Shown one piece after another: positions 22,039 to 37,058 of a stretch of DNA of 64,000 nucleotides (positions are counted from its first letter, which is position 1; each line of letters starts with the position of its first letter). A program made the translations under genes and the position numbers. The DNA comes from Acanthornis magna (Eukaryota; Chordata; Aves; Passeriformes; Acanthizidae): positions 2,481,001 to 2,545,000 of the forward strand of contig JAWUZG010000056.1 in the NCBI GenBank assembly GCA_036785705.1, written 5' to 3'. The notes beneath the pieces are model-generated. The model was not told the DNA's origin, did not search any database, and saw only the letters and a list, made by a program, of their open reading frames with translations.

Positions 22039-25000
22039 CGCTGCTGTTCCTTTCCAGTAAGTAAGTGTTAGCACTGGCAGTTTGAAGGAAGAAGTGGTGA
22101 TACCAAATTGTAACTACCTTGCAAAACCTTTGGTGCTCAGAACAAGCCTATGGAGGGGCTGATACTGTTAATGAAACCTAATGTTAAAATTACTTTAAAA
22201 ACAAGTTTTCCATGGTTTGGTATTAAATTCCTCCACATGAGAACCTTGTATTCTATCTGTGTTCTATGCTAGGCCACACTGTCTTGGCAGTGGCTCATGT
22301 AAGGAAATCCAGAAATATTGAGAAAGAACCGAGTTCTCTTTTCTTCTGGTCATATTTATTTAAAATTTAAGTACCATGGAGAGGCAACTGCTGAGTAGTT
22401 ATTTTTGTAAAGGTCCACATTTGGGTTGCACATAAGCAGCAAGAGTGGAAGCTGTCTTAGGGAGGGAGTGTTCTATGTGGAACAATCTGTTTGTTGAAAA
22501 TATCTTCCAGGCTGGATCCTGCATTAGCCTCAGGAGAGAAGCTAGCAATCAGGTGCCATTTAGAGGGATTAAGGAATTAAGTTCTGGTTTGTTTGCTTTG
22601 TTTTTGTTGAATGTTCATGTTTATTTCATGAAGCTCAATTAGCAGACTGTAGCAATTCGATCTTGGTTAATTTTCTATCAAATCTGTGAAACCAGGACCG
22701 CATAGTGACTGGGTTTGTAGGAATATGAGCTTTTGAAAACGCGGAAAGAATTTCCTTATTCCAAGAGAATGTTTGTTACAGTGATGGCAGCTGGATTTCG
22801 TATAATAGGGTCAGCACACTGGTTTGGAGATTTCATTACTCAAAATGGAGGCGAACTTTAAAACCACTTTTCTTTGTGAATAATTGCTCTTTTTCTGGTG
22901 ATCAAGATACATTGACAGTTAAAAAAATAAAGGGCAATATCTTTTTATGAAAACAGCAAGTCCTGCATACTCACCAAGCACATCAGAGCAGTGACACTGT
23001 CACAATACAGCAAGTGCACTACTTAAATTTCACAAAAGGTTTCAGCATTAGCTGATGATTAATCTCTTACAGAAAGAACTTCTGAATTTTCTATGGTATT
23101 GCATCTGAAAAAAGCATGGTCAGAATTTTCATTGATTTTGAGTTGCTCCAAACTACTGTATGGGAGACACTAAAATGCCAGGTTCCATGTTTGTGACATG
23201 TTGAGCTCCCACCCAGTATGTTTACAGCTGGATGTGAAAAATGGTATTGGGTCTCGATAGGAGTAAAAAGGAGTACTACAGCTTCAATGCAGTTTTCAGA
23301 ATGATCTCATTAATTATGAAGGGATGTGTAGCCATATGCTCAATGGCTGACTAAGCTTGAACATCTCCCAGTGCTGCTGGAGCCCTTGAAGGTTGTTGAA
23401 TTAAATGTAAACTTTTTTCCCACCACACCACCCCCCCAGCATTTGAGCTACCATAAGCTGATCCAAGTCTGAGATCTGACCCTGCACTTCCAGTGCTGTT
23501 TTCACAGCAGAGAGGAAGAACCCAGGTCAGGCATAATGTTTGAGCTGGAATCTGATTGCATCATTATAGCTGAGGCCTTCCTGAACCTGAATCTCAGAAT
23601 TTGCAACAGCTTTAGTGTTATTAACAGTTCAGTATGAGTTTGGTCGGCAGGTACTTTGAACCTTATTTAATTATAAAGAGTAACTTTTCACTGGTGCTTA
23701 CAGGCTGCTTTTGCTGCACAGTTCTGCTTTTTATTCATTGTTTTTGCCTCTTCTCTCCTTCCAGCTGTCCACTTTGACCATGGCTTCATTCTTGGTGTTA
23801 CAGGTATCCAGTAGCTATTTTGCCAATTGTCAGGGGCAGTGATATACTAAAACACCACGAGAAACATTGCATTACAGTTGGAGTTGATAGCACGTACCTG
23901 GAAATTACCCCATGTGCCAGTCACTGCCATGTGAGTAAATACTGTGATTGCCTCAGTAAGTAATCATCCTGCTGCTGATGGAGCTGAATGTTTGCCCACA
24001 ATATTTGTTCTGTTGTGGCAGCACCACTGTTTATGCAGCTATGCTCACGAACAAAGCAAATAAGTGTTAAAGAAATACTTCTTAACCTGGTTCAGTTTTC
24101 TTGTCCAAGCCACAGTCTGGCCTTGCAGACGGTGGTACTGGCACAACCAAATGGGCAGCCCGGGGGCAGCAGGAAGCAGCCAGGTGGAACCCCTCAAGTC
24201 AGGAGGAATAGGAAGGTGCTGGCTGGAAGCAGATCCTGAGCAAGACAAGTTAAAATGCTTTGGTTTGTGAGCAGAGGTAGTCTCTGGTGTGTGATGAGTT
24301 GTTTTCCTAATCAGCCGCGATTAGGAATATGGGAACTCTATGTTCTCTTTATAAGTGATGTCATATATTGGAGAAATACCAGATTACCTCTTGTTCTCTC
24401 CTAGTGGAAACAGAGTGCAAGAACCCCAAAATTAATGAAAGCAAGAAGTAGGAGAACAGAGCTAAAAAATATGTTTGGAAATTAACGATCTAGCCAGTGA
24501 ACTAAAAGTCTTTTAGTAGATACAGACACACCAGGGTAGCCAAAACATGATGATTCTACCCACAAAAAAAAAATACTGCATTTTGCAGTGTGAAAATTTG
24601 CAATATGCTATACCTTTTGTGGCGAAGAAATACAAATTTTGCCCCTGTAAATTGATGCATTCCTGTACAAGTTGAGATGAATATGCATTAGTGTAAATAA
24701 TAAGATAGGCAGAACTTGCCATGAATTGTTTTTTTTTTTTTGCATAAGCTTGAAGTGTGCCATAAATATCATATTCAATAGTGTTGACAATTCCAATAAG
24801 TTCAGACCCACTGTAAGGCAAAGCTGAAGAGCACCAAAGCTGAGTGTCTCCTAACTGGTCTGTAAGGTAAGCTGAAAGATAACGTCACTGCTTCAGGGGT
24901 GGGGGAACACGAGGTGACAGTAGGATGAAAACTGATCAGCTGTGGCTGTAGCACACCCAACTGCCTGTCCAGCACACCTTTGGTTGTAGGAAACTTGCCA

Positions 25001-28000
25001 AAGATGACTTACAGGAGTGGTTTGCATGCTCTGATGTGAACTGGCAAGGGGCAAGTCTGATTTCTGATTAAAACAAAAGACATATTTGAAATATAAATTA
25101 GGCTGGTAAGACAATCCGGTGAATAACTTGGAAATAGTATAATTTGTACCTGTGATAATCTATTCCACAGCTGATATCCCAGCTGCTTGAGCAGCTATTT
25201 GTGTGTATGCAGAGTTGATGCAGGTAGTGAAGGTGTTGTGCACTGTATGATCCCAGCGACTCCCAGCCCTGCTGACTTGTAGTGTGGTGATATCTGAGCC
25301 ATAATTCATGCTTGGCGTTCTACTGAAAAAGCAAGTCTGAGGCTTTTGTTTGTGTTCAGCAGCAAATCCAACTCAGATGGCTCTGTAGTTGCTGTCATCA
25401 GTCCTCTGCTCTGCGTCCTCCCCTCTTTTTCTGCTTGCCAAGATGCACACCCAGAAAGGCTACTGAAGATACGGTGTTAAGAGTCTTCGAGTGTCTCTGT
25501 TTAAAAGCTATTTTATTGATAGGGGTTTATGGCAATATGTCAGATGCTAAGTATCTGTTAAGCTGACAAGGGCTGTTTCCAGCTGTCCTGGTGGTGCCTG
25601 TGGTGTAGCTGCTGGTGCAAAGCAGGCAAAGTGACACAAGCTGTTCCCCATGTCCAGCAGGGAGATGTTGGTAAGTGCTATTTTACTAAATGAGTTTTGA
25701 TTTTGTTACTGCAGCTGACACAGGAACCCATGACAGAGCTGCTGTTGCAGTCTCCCATCTTATTCCACCCACAGTATCAGTAATTACCCCACAGGGAAAG
25801 AGAATGGGATGACTTTGTCCTGATGACTAGAGACAATTACAAACAAGGAATAACCATCTCTTCCCAGAAGCTTTTGGAGGAATTGACTTGTTTCACAGCC
25901 AGTAGCCTATAAATTAGTTGATGCAAAGCTTGTTGGAGATGACAGTTATTAGGATAACCTTATAAAAATTATAAGGTGTTGGTAGTGTTACAAATGTGGG
26001 ACCAAGTAGGTTCCTGAGCACAGAGCTGGTAATCTATTTATGATCTAACAGTGAATAAATGATATCATCTTATGTACCTAGCAACACCAAGATGAAGCCT
26101 TGACTTACCACACAGTGGTTTAGCAGCTTGTTTGCATATATGCATGCACTCTGTTACTGCTAACAGGAATTAAGTGAAAAACTCAAGGAAGGCTGGAAAA
26201 AGCCAGTTTTCCTGATGTCTTAGTGCTCATTCCACAAGCTAATCTTTTGAACCTGGTTTGGAGCCTAAAGTCGATTCTATTTCTCTGCATGCACATGAAG
26301 GAAGCAGTCTTGGCTATAGAGAGGTCAGGGGAAGGAACAGACATGTCCTTGAATTTGTGATCCTTGTAGCTTTACAGAATGTTCCTTTTCCGAAAAGAAA
26401 CAGGGACATGGAGCACAAGGGGAATCTGCTTTGTGCAGCTTTCAGGTGTCATGAGGCTTCTCCTTCTTCCTGTCCCCAGATGGGAGAGAAAAATGCAAAA
26501 TGCAGAGTCTCTCTTTGTGTTTCTGATAGGCAAGACAAATTTGCAATGTTGTCAGGCATTTCTTTGATAATGTGTGATCCTACTTCCTTGAGCAAAGGAA
26601 TCCACTTCAGTGAGGACTGCATGCTCTATCAACAGGTACAAAAAAATATGAATGAAAATTAACCAAGAAAGTAATTTTTTAAAGGTCCTGAAATATCACT
26701 GCTTTTGGGGAAGGTCCCTAGTATGAAATTTGTTTTTCAATTTTATATATTAAAAATACATTAAAAATACAATTGCTTATTTATTTTATGGTGGTTTAAA
26801 TGAAAATTCTTGCTTGTGAATTTAAATACAAATTCTCTAGGGTAGCAGTGGCATAAAGAATTTCTGCTGTAAAAGTTCAGCAGTAATTTAAAATGCATCT
26901 TTGCATTGTAGGTCAAATGTTTATGTGTATGTGGTCATGTATATCTTGGCCACATTCATTAACCTGCAAGGCCCCCCAAATACTAAAGGAATCTCTTCAC
27001 AGGCAAACCACCTGTAGCATGTTTTATTGTGAAAAGATCTCAGACTGAACATAGACCTAAATCACTGTAGTACATGAATATTGTTACCATCTAGCGTGTA
27101 TTCCTTGGGGTTCTGGGGTCTTTGTTAAACCCACAATTCTCTGTATAAATCTGTATTTATATTTTAAAAGTGAATGAAAATGTGATCAGAGATCAAAGTT
27201 AAGGAAGCTTCAGTCCTTACTTGACCCATTATTTTTATAATCCTAGCAATTGCAGTTCTTAAAAGCATTGATTTGTCCCAGATTCAAACTGTATTAATAT
27301 CTTAAATATAATTCTTTAATGTGGGGGACTGGGGTGTAAAAATGGAGGAAAATGGAAAAAAATTTAATTTCTTATGTGGCTTCAGTTTTCTAACTTGCAA
27401 GTATCCTAACTTTCTAAGGAAGGGTTATCACTGGTTTGTGTCCAGAAAAATTGTTAACAAGAAGGAATATACAGGATATATGAGGAGTTTTAAAATCTTC
27501 AATTTCTTGTCTCACCAGTTGTTTCTTCATGTAGATTGTCCAGAGGCCTTTTCTCTACTGTATGATGGCAGTATATTAAATTGCATGGAAAAGGGAAAAA
27601 GCTTACCCAAACTTTATGTTTCATGATTGAGACTCTTGGGTAAAAATACTCTTGGTGACTTCAATCACTCTTTTGTGATTGTTGCTTTACAGTTTTCTCC
27701 CACATACCTTCCAAATTTTCAGATGCAATAAATAAAACATCTGCTATACTATATTTTTAAGAAAAGATGAAAATCTGTATTAAATAATGCCCACAGCAAG
27801 TGTATTTGCCTTTGGCTTAGCCTGTAGCTTGAAGATTGTCCAAAATTTGATGTTGCTCAAGGAGCATAGTTTCCAAGGGTTTTGCCTTGTTAGTGCTAAA
27901 ACATTTATGCACACTGTGTTTTGGGTTTATTATAAACTTTAGTTGTGTGTGACTATCCCAAACAGGGAATTTTCCTAGTGATGCTGAAGTGGATTTCCCA

Positions 28001-29029
28001 GTCAATGAGACTGCACACTCACTATAAGAGATGCAAGGCCTGACTGCTGTGTCATTTGCATAGTTATTTCTGACTTGGGATGTTTTATTTCTGTCTGTGC
28101 CAGCTGGGTTGCAATAGCTGATCTGAGGGAGAGTTTCCCATCTGGAAAGGTCAGTTAGGAGCTCTTGTTCCAATGGTGTTGGCCAAAAGAAGCCAAAACA
28201 AAATTCAGCTCCCAGAAAACCCCAGAACCAACACTGATTTCCTGGCCTGGGCTGTTGTGTTGGATTCTGCTATTTTGAGTCATCTGACATCTGCCTTTTA
28301 ATCACAGTGTCTGGGCAGTGTCTCACACTATTTTAGCAGTGGTTGCTAAGTGAGAAACTGAGGTGACATTTCATCTTAGCTTTGGCATATTATGATTACA
28401 TCATGAATCTCTCTGTCCCAGCTACTTTCATTTGTCTAAAATTTGGCTTATTTTCACAAATGGGCATAATGATAGTCATTAGTATTGGCAAGACTTGGCA
28501 GCTGCAGGTTTCCTTAGATCAAAATCCCCGGCTATTTTTCCAGTAGTGTGTGATCTTCATTAATGCAAGGTCATTCCCATTTCCTTCTTTTGTTTCTCCC
28601 CATCCCAGCAGGTCAGCTTGAATAAATAAACTAAATAAAATAAATTCTCTTTTCTTTTCAGTTGCACTTAATGTGCCATGATGCTACGTAATTTTAAAAG
28701 CACCTTTTCTAAGAGATGGCTGCAAACAGCAGGGAACCCAAATGCAAGGTCATCTCTGTCCACATTTCTTTAAAACCTGCTCTCCTGGAGTCTATTCCAG
28801 TCTAACAACCTAAGGCTCCTTTGCAGTGGAGCATGGGTGTGCATGCTGCAGTGTGTTCTTCAGGCTCACAAATATGGTTTCCATTGAGCCAATGCACAGG
28901 TCTTTGGTGCCTGAACTACTACGAGCAGTTGTGTACCAGGTTAAAATACTCTTCCAGCTCTTGTTGAGGAATATAGAACCAGGCTTGTTTTAATAATGGC
29001 AGTAATAGCATTCAAATGAGCATCAGCCC
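22039..29029. other. Intergenic, no gene seen
   Basis: Unique sequence with a T13 run near 24729-24741. The longest open frame is 134 codons (+ strand, 26258-26662); it looks like no known protein and has no start context or homologous pattern. AT-rich low complexity with a repeated ATTAAAAATAC lies near 26750-26771. Several AATAA-type runs lie at 28620-28645. Confidence 0.7.
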
Positions 29030-29588
29030 AGGTGTGTCCAGAAGGACCAGGGCAGTGGCTGTCCCCCTGTGCTGGGCACTGGTGAGGCCACACCTCGAGT
29101 CCTGTGTCCAGTTCTGGACACTGAGGTGCCGGAGCAAGTCCAGAGAAGGGCAGCAGAGCTGGGAAGGGTCTGGAGCACAGGTCTGATGAGGAGCAGCTCA
29201 GGGAGCTGGACAAAAGGAGGCTCAGGATGACTTTCTCCCTCTCTACAGCTCTACAAGGAGGGTGCAGTGATGTGGGGATCGGTCTCTTCTCCCAGACAAC
29301 AGAATGAGAGGAAATGGCCTCAAGTTGCACCAGAGGAGGTTTAGATTGGATATTATGAACACTTTCTTCAGGAAAGGGATTGTTGAGCATTGGAACAGGC
29401 TGCCCAGGGAAGTGATGGTGTCACCATTCTTGGAGTTATTTAAAAGACATATAGATGTGGCAGTTTGGGACATGGTTTAGTGTTGGGTTGGAAGTGATGA
29501 ATTCAAGGTTGAACTCTATGATCTTAGGGGGCTTTTCCAATGTAAACAATACTATCATTCTATGATTCTAAATGATTCTGTGATGCTG
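29030..29588 (+). mobile_element. CR1 LINE remnant, 5'-truncated
   Basis: The segment follows the avian CR1 3' region in order: TGTCCCCCTGTGCTGGGCAC, GGTGAGGCCACACCTCGAGT, CAGAGAAGGGCAGCAGAGCT, AGGAAATGGCCTCAAGTTGC, TTTAGATTGGATATTATGAA, ATTGGAACAGGCTGCCCAGG, TATTTAAAAGACATATAGAT and a final ATGATCTTAGGGGGCTTTTCC leading to ATTCTATGATTCT repeats. It covers the end of the reverse-transcriptase ORF and the 3' UTR. Two short internal deletions (after CAGTTCTGG near 29118, and near 29230) and many substitutions break the frame, so it is an old inactive copy. A CR1 tail of this form supports an avian source. The left edge is approximate. Confidence 0.93.
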
Positions 29589-32500
29589 TATGCTCTTCAC
29601 TTCTCTATCTGGTTAGAACATGAGAAAAGGCAAAACTGGGAGCTGTGGGTGCTAGGGATGTGTCGGCTGTTTTTCAGCCTCCTTGTGTCTCCATGCACTA
29701 ATTAAGCAAGATGGGACTCAAACAGACATTTGACACCTCCAGCCTGGGACAGGCTTTATTGCAGAAGACCACTTGGCCAGGTTGTTATCCATCCAAGGTA
29801 TCACTGCAGCTCTGCAGTCTCCCCTGTGTTTTTCCTGCAGTGCAGTACAGGCTTACCAGTGAAGTGGTCATGAACAGTGATCTCAGAAACAGCTCACAGA
29901 GCTACACAGATTTCTGCAGATGGAAGGATATATTCTTTTTCTTCTCAAGACAGAGGCAAATATTGTATGATTTGGATGAAAGCAATAATTAATTCAGAAA
30001 ATGTTTTTATCTCAAAGCATAGCTTCTGTAATGCATTCTGAAGTCTGAAACCAAGTGACAAGAGGTCAAGGAAATACCTGCACCAGGGATTCCAGCTATT
30101 TCAAGTTCTTTATTGAAATAATTGAAAAAAAGTCTTGGTAAAAATGAAAAGTTAGCATCAATATGAGAACGTATCTTTCTTAGGAAATGACAAAATAAAT
30201 GGCTGTTAATTCTTCCATCTAAGCAGGAAATGATGGTGTCACTTGATGTATTTTTTCTGTGTTCACAGAGCGTTTGGTTAAAATAGGAAACCTGGTTAAA
30301 AGGACACAGTTTAGTCTTGACTTAAACTGATTTAGCAACTTTTGCCTGAAACTCAGATAACTTTAATGCCCTGCTCAGGCATTGTTTACTTGACAGGCTT
30401 GTAACAGCTACACTGCTTGAGCTCCTAGAAGACAAAATTTGTTTCATACCTTGAGGGTGCAAAGTCCCAGGGCAGCAGATGGCCCTATGATTATTATTTC
30501 CAACCTGTCTTACCTGACCATTCCTTCCCTGTATGAACAGCTGTTTCATTCACTTCAGTGCAACCCAGCCCGAGCGGCTATTTTTCTTCTGCCCTTTTCT
30601 TTGCACACAACATAAATCTCTTCCTTCCTTTGACCTGGCCTGCAGTTTCATCCACCTGTGCATGCCTTAAGCAATGTCAAACTCTTGCCAGATCCACTTC
30701 CCTTTTTCTAGATAAATTCTTTTGAAACTAAACTTTTTTCCGTAGTGTTGAATAGATAGAAAGAGTCTATTCACTTCTTAGATACTCACCCCGGGAGTGC
30801 TCCGTGGGTGTGAATTTAGTCCACTTTCTCTGTTTTAGTGTACTCAGTCCAGTCATTGAGGGACATCAGGCCATGGGTGTTAACCAGGGAGTGGGTCCAC
30901 ATTCTGCAGCTTGCAAGTTTTTAGCTGTGCAAAGCACTTCATATAAACCAGGGGAGTTCATTTTGTCTCTAACATTGTGAAGGTAAATGTTCAAATTTGA
31001 ACATGTCAAAATTAAGATGTTCCCAGACAACCTCAGTTTGGCCTCCTTATGTGAAAAGGCACTTATAAGGTGATTTTTAATTCTGTAATTACACACCTTT
31101 TCTGCAGAACCTCATTTCATTTACTATGCAGGACACTCAGGACTCAACAAATGAGCAGTTTTTCAGTGTTTCATTTTATCCTAATTGCACATGCTCATGT
31201 CCTATTTACTATGCAGTACTCACACTGTACTGAATATGGAAATAATGATTTCCATGAGGAAACTCATAATTCACAGTTAAGAATTTATTTTTGGAATGTC
31301 ACTTTTAGACAAGATGGAGGCATTCCTTTCAGTTTTGGAATGGACAGCTGGGGCAGACAAAAGTTGGGTACACACTTTACTGGATGGTGACATTTTCAGA
31401 ACCTCAGTTACTCACCTTTTTTAACTGTGGGGACAACTCTCATAGTGATTAACAGTGCTCCGATTCTGCAGATCAAATTACTCAAGCTGGACCCCCATAA
31501 AATGAAAAATAAACAGAAACCACAGAGTTTCTGCCTTGTGTAATTTGCACAGCATCACGGATTCCTGGGGACAGAGCCAGCAGCAAAATCCAGAGTAGGA
31601 AACACGACCTGAGGTTTGTTCTTTTGCGTATGATCTTTTTCTCCTCAAGCTTTCCAGATTCTCTCAGAAAGGAAGACAGGGCAAGGGGATGCTACAGACA
31701 TCAGCTTTCTTCCTGCTTCTCTCCAGTGTATTTCCTGGACACTACCACTGCATTCCCTGCAGTGAGACAGTGCTCCTGTGACAGAATGTAAGGACTTGCA
31801 GATAATGCACACAGGCAAAGAAAACTTGCTGAAGTTGCACAGTGGATCCGATCCTCTTTGGATCTCATTCTTTTAGCTTTCAGTCCCATGGAAATTCCCC
31901 TGTTATCACCTCCTTCAGTAGGTAAGAAGACTCACGCCATGGTTTAACAGAGTAACTTGTGGCACAGCAAATTTCTGTTGTTGTTGTGACTCTGTGTCTT
32001 TCTTTTATTATATGGATATTTCTTCCCCTCAATCAAATGCCTTGATTCACTACCAAGTGTCTGGCTTTATCCACTTTGAAACGCTGATAGCAGTTTCTTT
32101 TAGGTAACTTGAAATGCAAATAAGGATATATTTGAAACAAACTAATCCCTAAAAAGACTTGATGAAGTACTTGTAAGCTTATTTTTCTGAAAGCTGAGTC
32201 AAGTCCCACTTAAACATCAAACTGTCTTCCTGCACACATTCTACACAAAATAATGAGTAAGTGATGCTCCGAAAAAGCATCACCAGACACACTGCTGATT
32301 ATGTTCTGTGGGTTTTATTTTTAAAGTAGAAATAATGTTTTTACTAGATCTAATTCTCTGTCACAAGTAAAAATATGTATTCTCAAAATAGTAGTACTGC
32401 ATGGCAATTTGAAGATCTAAAAGATAGTAGCTTTAAAAAAGAAACTGCTCCTGAAGAAATGTGTAGACCAGTGATCTTAAGCTAAAATCTAGCTAGTTAT

Positions 32501-35500
32501 AGGTATATTCCACCATAGATCTGCTTCTTTTCAAATGCAGGAATATTTTCCAGGAGTGTGAATCAGTTGTAGAACTGAAGGGGCTTATGCAAATTTGTGA
32601 TATAAATGCAGTTTGTTTATTCATTTCTCTGGAGGAAAACCCTCACTTTTTGCAGGGAAAAATGGGGAAGAAAAGGTGAATTTGCCTTTAGGTTCTAAGC
32701 AGAAGATCTGGAAATCATTCAATGCCTGTTCTTTACAATCTCTGGAAGACATATAGTGAAGAAGGTGATTAATTGCACATATACATATGGAAGTTAGCAG
32801 GAACTAATTTGCTGATTTTTGGTAAATGTGGTAAACTGTAAAGTCAGAGATGATACACAAAGGTGGTAGCCCCATTCTAGTAATACTGTTAGGTGACATC
32901 GTGTATTCCTTTCATCTTTCTGAAGAAACAAATAGAAGTTTATCTTGATAGAAATAAAAGGTTTTTTCCTGTAATGACCTGGATTTCATTTCCTCTATAG
33001 TAATATACTCATCTTACATCTGCAAGCCCCTGTGAACTCTTAGATAACTTCAATGTGAAAGGCATCTGCTTCGGACCCGCGAACATGAGAGAACATCTTG
33101 CATGTGATTTGAGCTCTGCTACTTTTCCTAGGAAGACAAAGTTAATTTTCTCTGTACTATTATACTGTGAAATCGTAAGTGAAACAGTCATAAAGGGTAA
33201 AGGGTATTAAAATAATAATTTTAAAAATCTTGAACTTTTAAAAATAACCAAGGTAGGAAAATGGAACTCAACTTTAAATGTTCCACTGCATTTACAAGGT
33301 TGTTTTTTCAGGCTCAGCTGTTGAAATTCAAGGGCCTGTCATTAATTCAACAGGGATCTTTAATATGCACATTTGAAACAATTCACAATTAGAATTCTTC
33401 TTTTTTAACATAAACAGAGATTTTTTTTTCCCCAGGAAGGACAAAGAAGGCTGAAAAAGCCATGTTAGGTTTTAGAACCCTGCCTGAACTTAATGCCTTG
33501 AGGTAATGACAGATAATACAGTTCTTACTTGTAGAATTAGCTATGGAAATGTTACAGAAACCATTAAAAGTGGGAATAAGAACTACATTTAGAACATTTC
33601 TCTTACTCAGCAAGCATTATCAATTAATTTTCGCATTAAGTTTCATCCAGACCATAATTAATTTTCTTTTTAGGACCACAGATCAAAAATTGCTTTTGCT
33701 TTTCTTAGGAAGTTACAATATCAGAACAGCAAATCCTGGGGGCCTGATATCCTTCCTAAGGTACTAATTCAGTCTGGTTATCTTAGGTTTTGAGGTAACT
33801 GTCCTTAAGCCACTACAAACGCTGAGAATTCCTTGGCGTGAAGGATATTCCTTAACACTGCTCCTTAATATTTCTGAAGTTAAACATTTCAGCAGATAGC
33901 AGGGCTGTTTATTTGGTAAAATTTAGTATCATGTCTTAGGTATTTCTAAGAGCCAAATGTATATCATCAGTGTGTGTGATCTGAAAGCTGGGAAAGTGTA
34001 CGGGCAGGGAACTCCCAGTGAGGGACAATAACTAAAGCTTAGGTGTATTCAGTTCTGGCTCTGTGTGTTGTCAGTTCCTCCTCCAAATACCATGTGCTGT
34101 GGAGCAACCTGTCCTGACTGGGATCCCCTATTCCATAAGAGAATTTATCAGGAAATCTCACTCGTAACCCTTTATAAAGAGGGTGGATGGATCCATATAC
34201 TTTGTGAAGAGCATGTGATGAGTTTTTCATGCATTCTGCATGCAGCAAAAGAACTAGAGTGCTTTCACAGTGTGAAAAAATTGATCATCCTAAATAGAAT
34301 CAGTTCAGATTTCTTTCACATTCTTCCTAAGGTTAGGCTCATGGGCAGAACTGACAAAGAGAGGGGTTTTCTGCTCACCTGCTGAGCTAAACTGCCAATC
34401 AGGTATTTGTGGCTCCCAGAGGAAGAAATTCTGCCCTTTTTGTTGACAGAATCATGTACTACAGCTTTATTTCATAAACCACATTGTTATTGGACAGCAG
34501 CTAGGAAAAAGAGAAATTCCTAGTTAAAGCTTACATATGGAATGTTCTCTTGAGATGCTGTTGAACTGACCAAGGTGTCTGAATGGAGCTCATCAGATGC
34601 CTCTCATCTTGACTTTCATGAAATTGTTCTCCTAGGATTTTGCTAATTTATGTTAAAAGCATCATGAGCTATTTAGACTTAACACATAATCATACCAATG
34701 TGTTTTACAGGTCTGCTCTGACAAACACTGAGCCAACTCTGTCTTTTCAAGGTGCACAAAAGAGAGGACTAAGTTAATAGGAAAATTCCAAGTTAGTGTT
34801 TGAATGAAAATGGATTTTAGTGGTTTAAAAGTGTGAATTTAAACCTCTCTTGTGTTGCATCTATACTGTATCAATACCTTAGCATAAGGTTGAGGTATGA
34901 ATGAAGAAGGAAAACATTAAAATTAGAAGTAATATGAAATGTAACATGAAAATTAATATAAATGGGAATTAGGGAAATACTAATAAAACCAGGACATCAA
35001 ACTTTTAAAATTAGTGTTGTGAACTATTAAGAATAATTGCTGTTAATGGAATGATGTGTGTTCTCAGTTTTTTGAAAGATTTTCCTTCTGAATTGAAGGT
35101 CAGAGTGCTTGCCCTTTTAAATGCCAGCTCTGGTACTGTTGTACCAATTCAAACTTCCATTAGGTAGTGAAAATGTATTTAGGAAGACTTCCAGTTCCAT
35201 AATTTAGAACTTTTAACGGGAGTGTTAAAAGTGAAAGGGAAAAGTACTAGCAAAGCTACTTTTAAAACTTAGACCTGGAGTCTGTGTTGCCTTGAACAGG
35301 TCTGTCTCTAAGGGTAATTAGAAATCCCACCAGTACCTGTTACACGCATAGGGTGGAGCTTATAGGAAAGGGCAGGGGGTGAAATACAGAAACTGTTTAG
35401 AAACTGTCATCTTAGCAATGCCAAACCAGTATTTGGTCTTGTGTGTGCTGTTAAACTCAGAGATAGACTTGTGTTCTGTAGAAACCTCTCCATGGGAGAC

Positions 35501-37058
35501 CATATGTCCATTGCCTATAGTTTGTTTCCAAAGAATACCTCAAATAACAACACATAGCTTAGTCCTCCCCTCTGCTTCCTTCTTGAACTAGTTTTTCACT
35601 TTAAAATATTACACCAAAATTCCCGGATCTGAATTGAGCCAAGATCCAGCCTTGCCTTCTCCTGCTTGCAATGAAATGTTTCTGGCTCTGTGTTGCCTGC
35701 ATCTGTGGAAGGAGTTAATGCTGCTCAGAGAAGCTGTGCTGCCTGGGTAGATAGCCCTGTCACCTTGTTATCCTGATGGACTGGAACTGATACTGTTGAC
35801 AACGGAGAAATGTGTGTTACAAAACACACAAAACATTTCCTATCATATAATATTCTTCTAGATGCACTTCTCTCCAATTAGCCTGTCTTCTTTCCTTGTC
35901 TGAAAATACAAAGGCACACAGAACATCAGAGGCTGATAAACTGTGATAACAGTTGCATAATGACTTTCATAAAATAACTTTTGCCATAAAAATAGCTGTT
36001 CATAATTGCTTTTGGGATATTTGAGTTTCTCATTCTACTTGGATCCTTCTAATTACTTGAGGTACTTTTTGGAGAGCTTTTTTTTTTTCCTTTGGGCACG
36101 ATGATAAACAGTTTGATACTCAAATGTGCAGATAAAATACAATTGATTACACAGTATTTTGTTGTTCAGCTGGATGCATATCACTCATGGCTGCAGGACA
36201 AGACAGCTTTGAATCTCTTGGGGAGTTACTGAACAAGATTAGTATTTTTATTCTAATATTAAAAGAAATTACAATTGCAAAGGAATCCATGCAGCCGAGA
36301 GAGTTGAAATGTCATCCTGTTCCAGCCCTGTAGCAGGGGTGTGTTGTGAGACATCCTGACTGCAGGGAAATTGGAATCAGGCAGGTTTAGCTGTGTCTGC
36401 CTGGCCTGTGGGAAGGGTTTGCAGAACCTTATCTCTTACAGTAAACCCAGTCCCATCAAACAAAAAATATCAAATTATATCATGATTTTCTGTTATCAGT
36501 TGTTGACATGCTGATATAGATTAGAACTTGTGTAACCCAAACTGTTGAGGGTTTCAGATGTCTCTGTGTCTGTTCTTAACCAGTCAGTTCCGGCAGTTCA
36601 TTTCTTTTGCTCTATTTCTTCCCATGGAAAATGTACCATTTCCCTTTATAAAGTTTCGGTTTATAATCCTGGCTTGGCTTTTTGTGATTATCTCCTGAAT
36701 ATTGCACCTACATGCAGAAGAGAGTTGCTGAGTGTATTTGATTTATATGAGCTTCTGGCTGGAGTCTACATTTTTGGTTTTTATAGCTTGGTTCTTGCTT
36801 TAAATACATAGGAAGTCAGCTTATCTGCTGGTAGCCATATACCATCTTGTATTTGGGAGATTTTAACAGTTTCTGTGGGATGCACACAAAAGTATTGCCA
36901 GCTTCTGGAAGTCTTCAGCACTGAACAATGCTGTTCTTTTACAGATTTTCTTTTTGTTCTTTTACTGCTTCCTTTAACAGACTTATTTCTGTGTATCAGC
37001 TTGATGCTACAGAAACTTTCATGTTGCCAGACATCATGAAAATGATTGCACTGCCAAA
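29589..37058. other. Intergenic, no gene seen
   Basis: Unique AT-rich sequence; no open frame above 106 codons and no recognisable repeat family. A T run lies near 33421-33428 and another near 36080-36088. Confidence 0.7.

Noticed and set aside
26258..26662. 134-codon plus-strand open frame
   Set aside because: No recognisable family, no splice or promoter context, and a second frame is also open here; the length is within chance for a window of this size.
28941..29390. 149-codon minus-strand open frame
   Set aside because: It is the antisense of the CR1 remnant and reflects that element's base composition.
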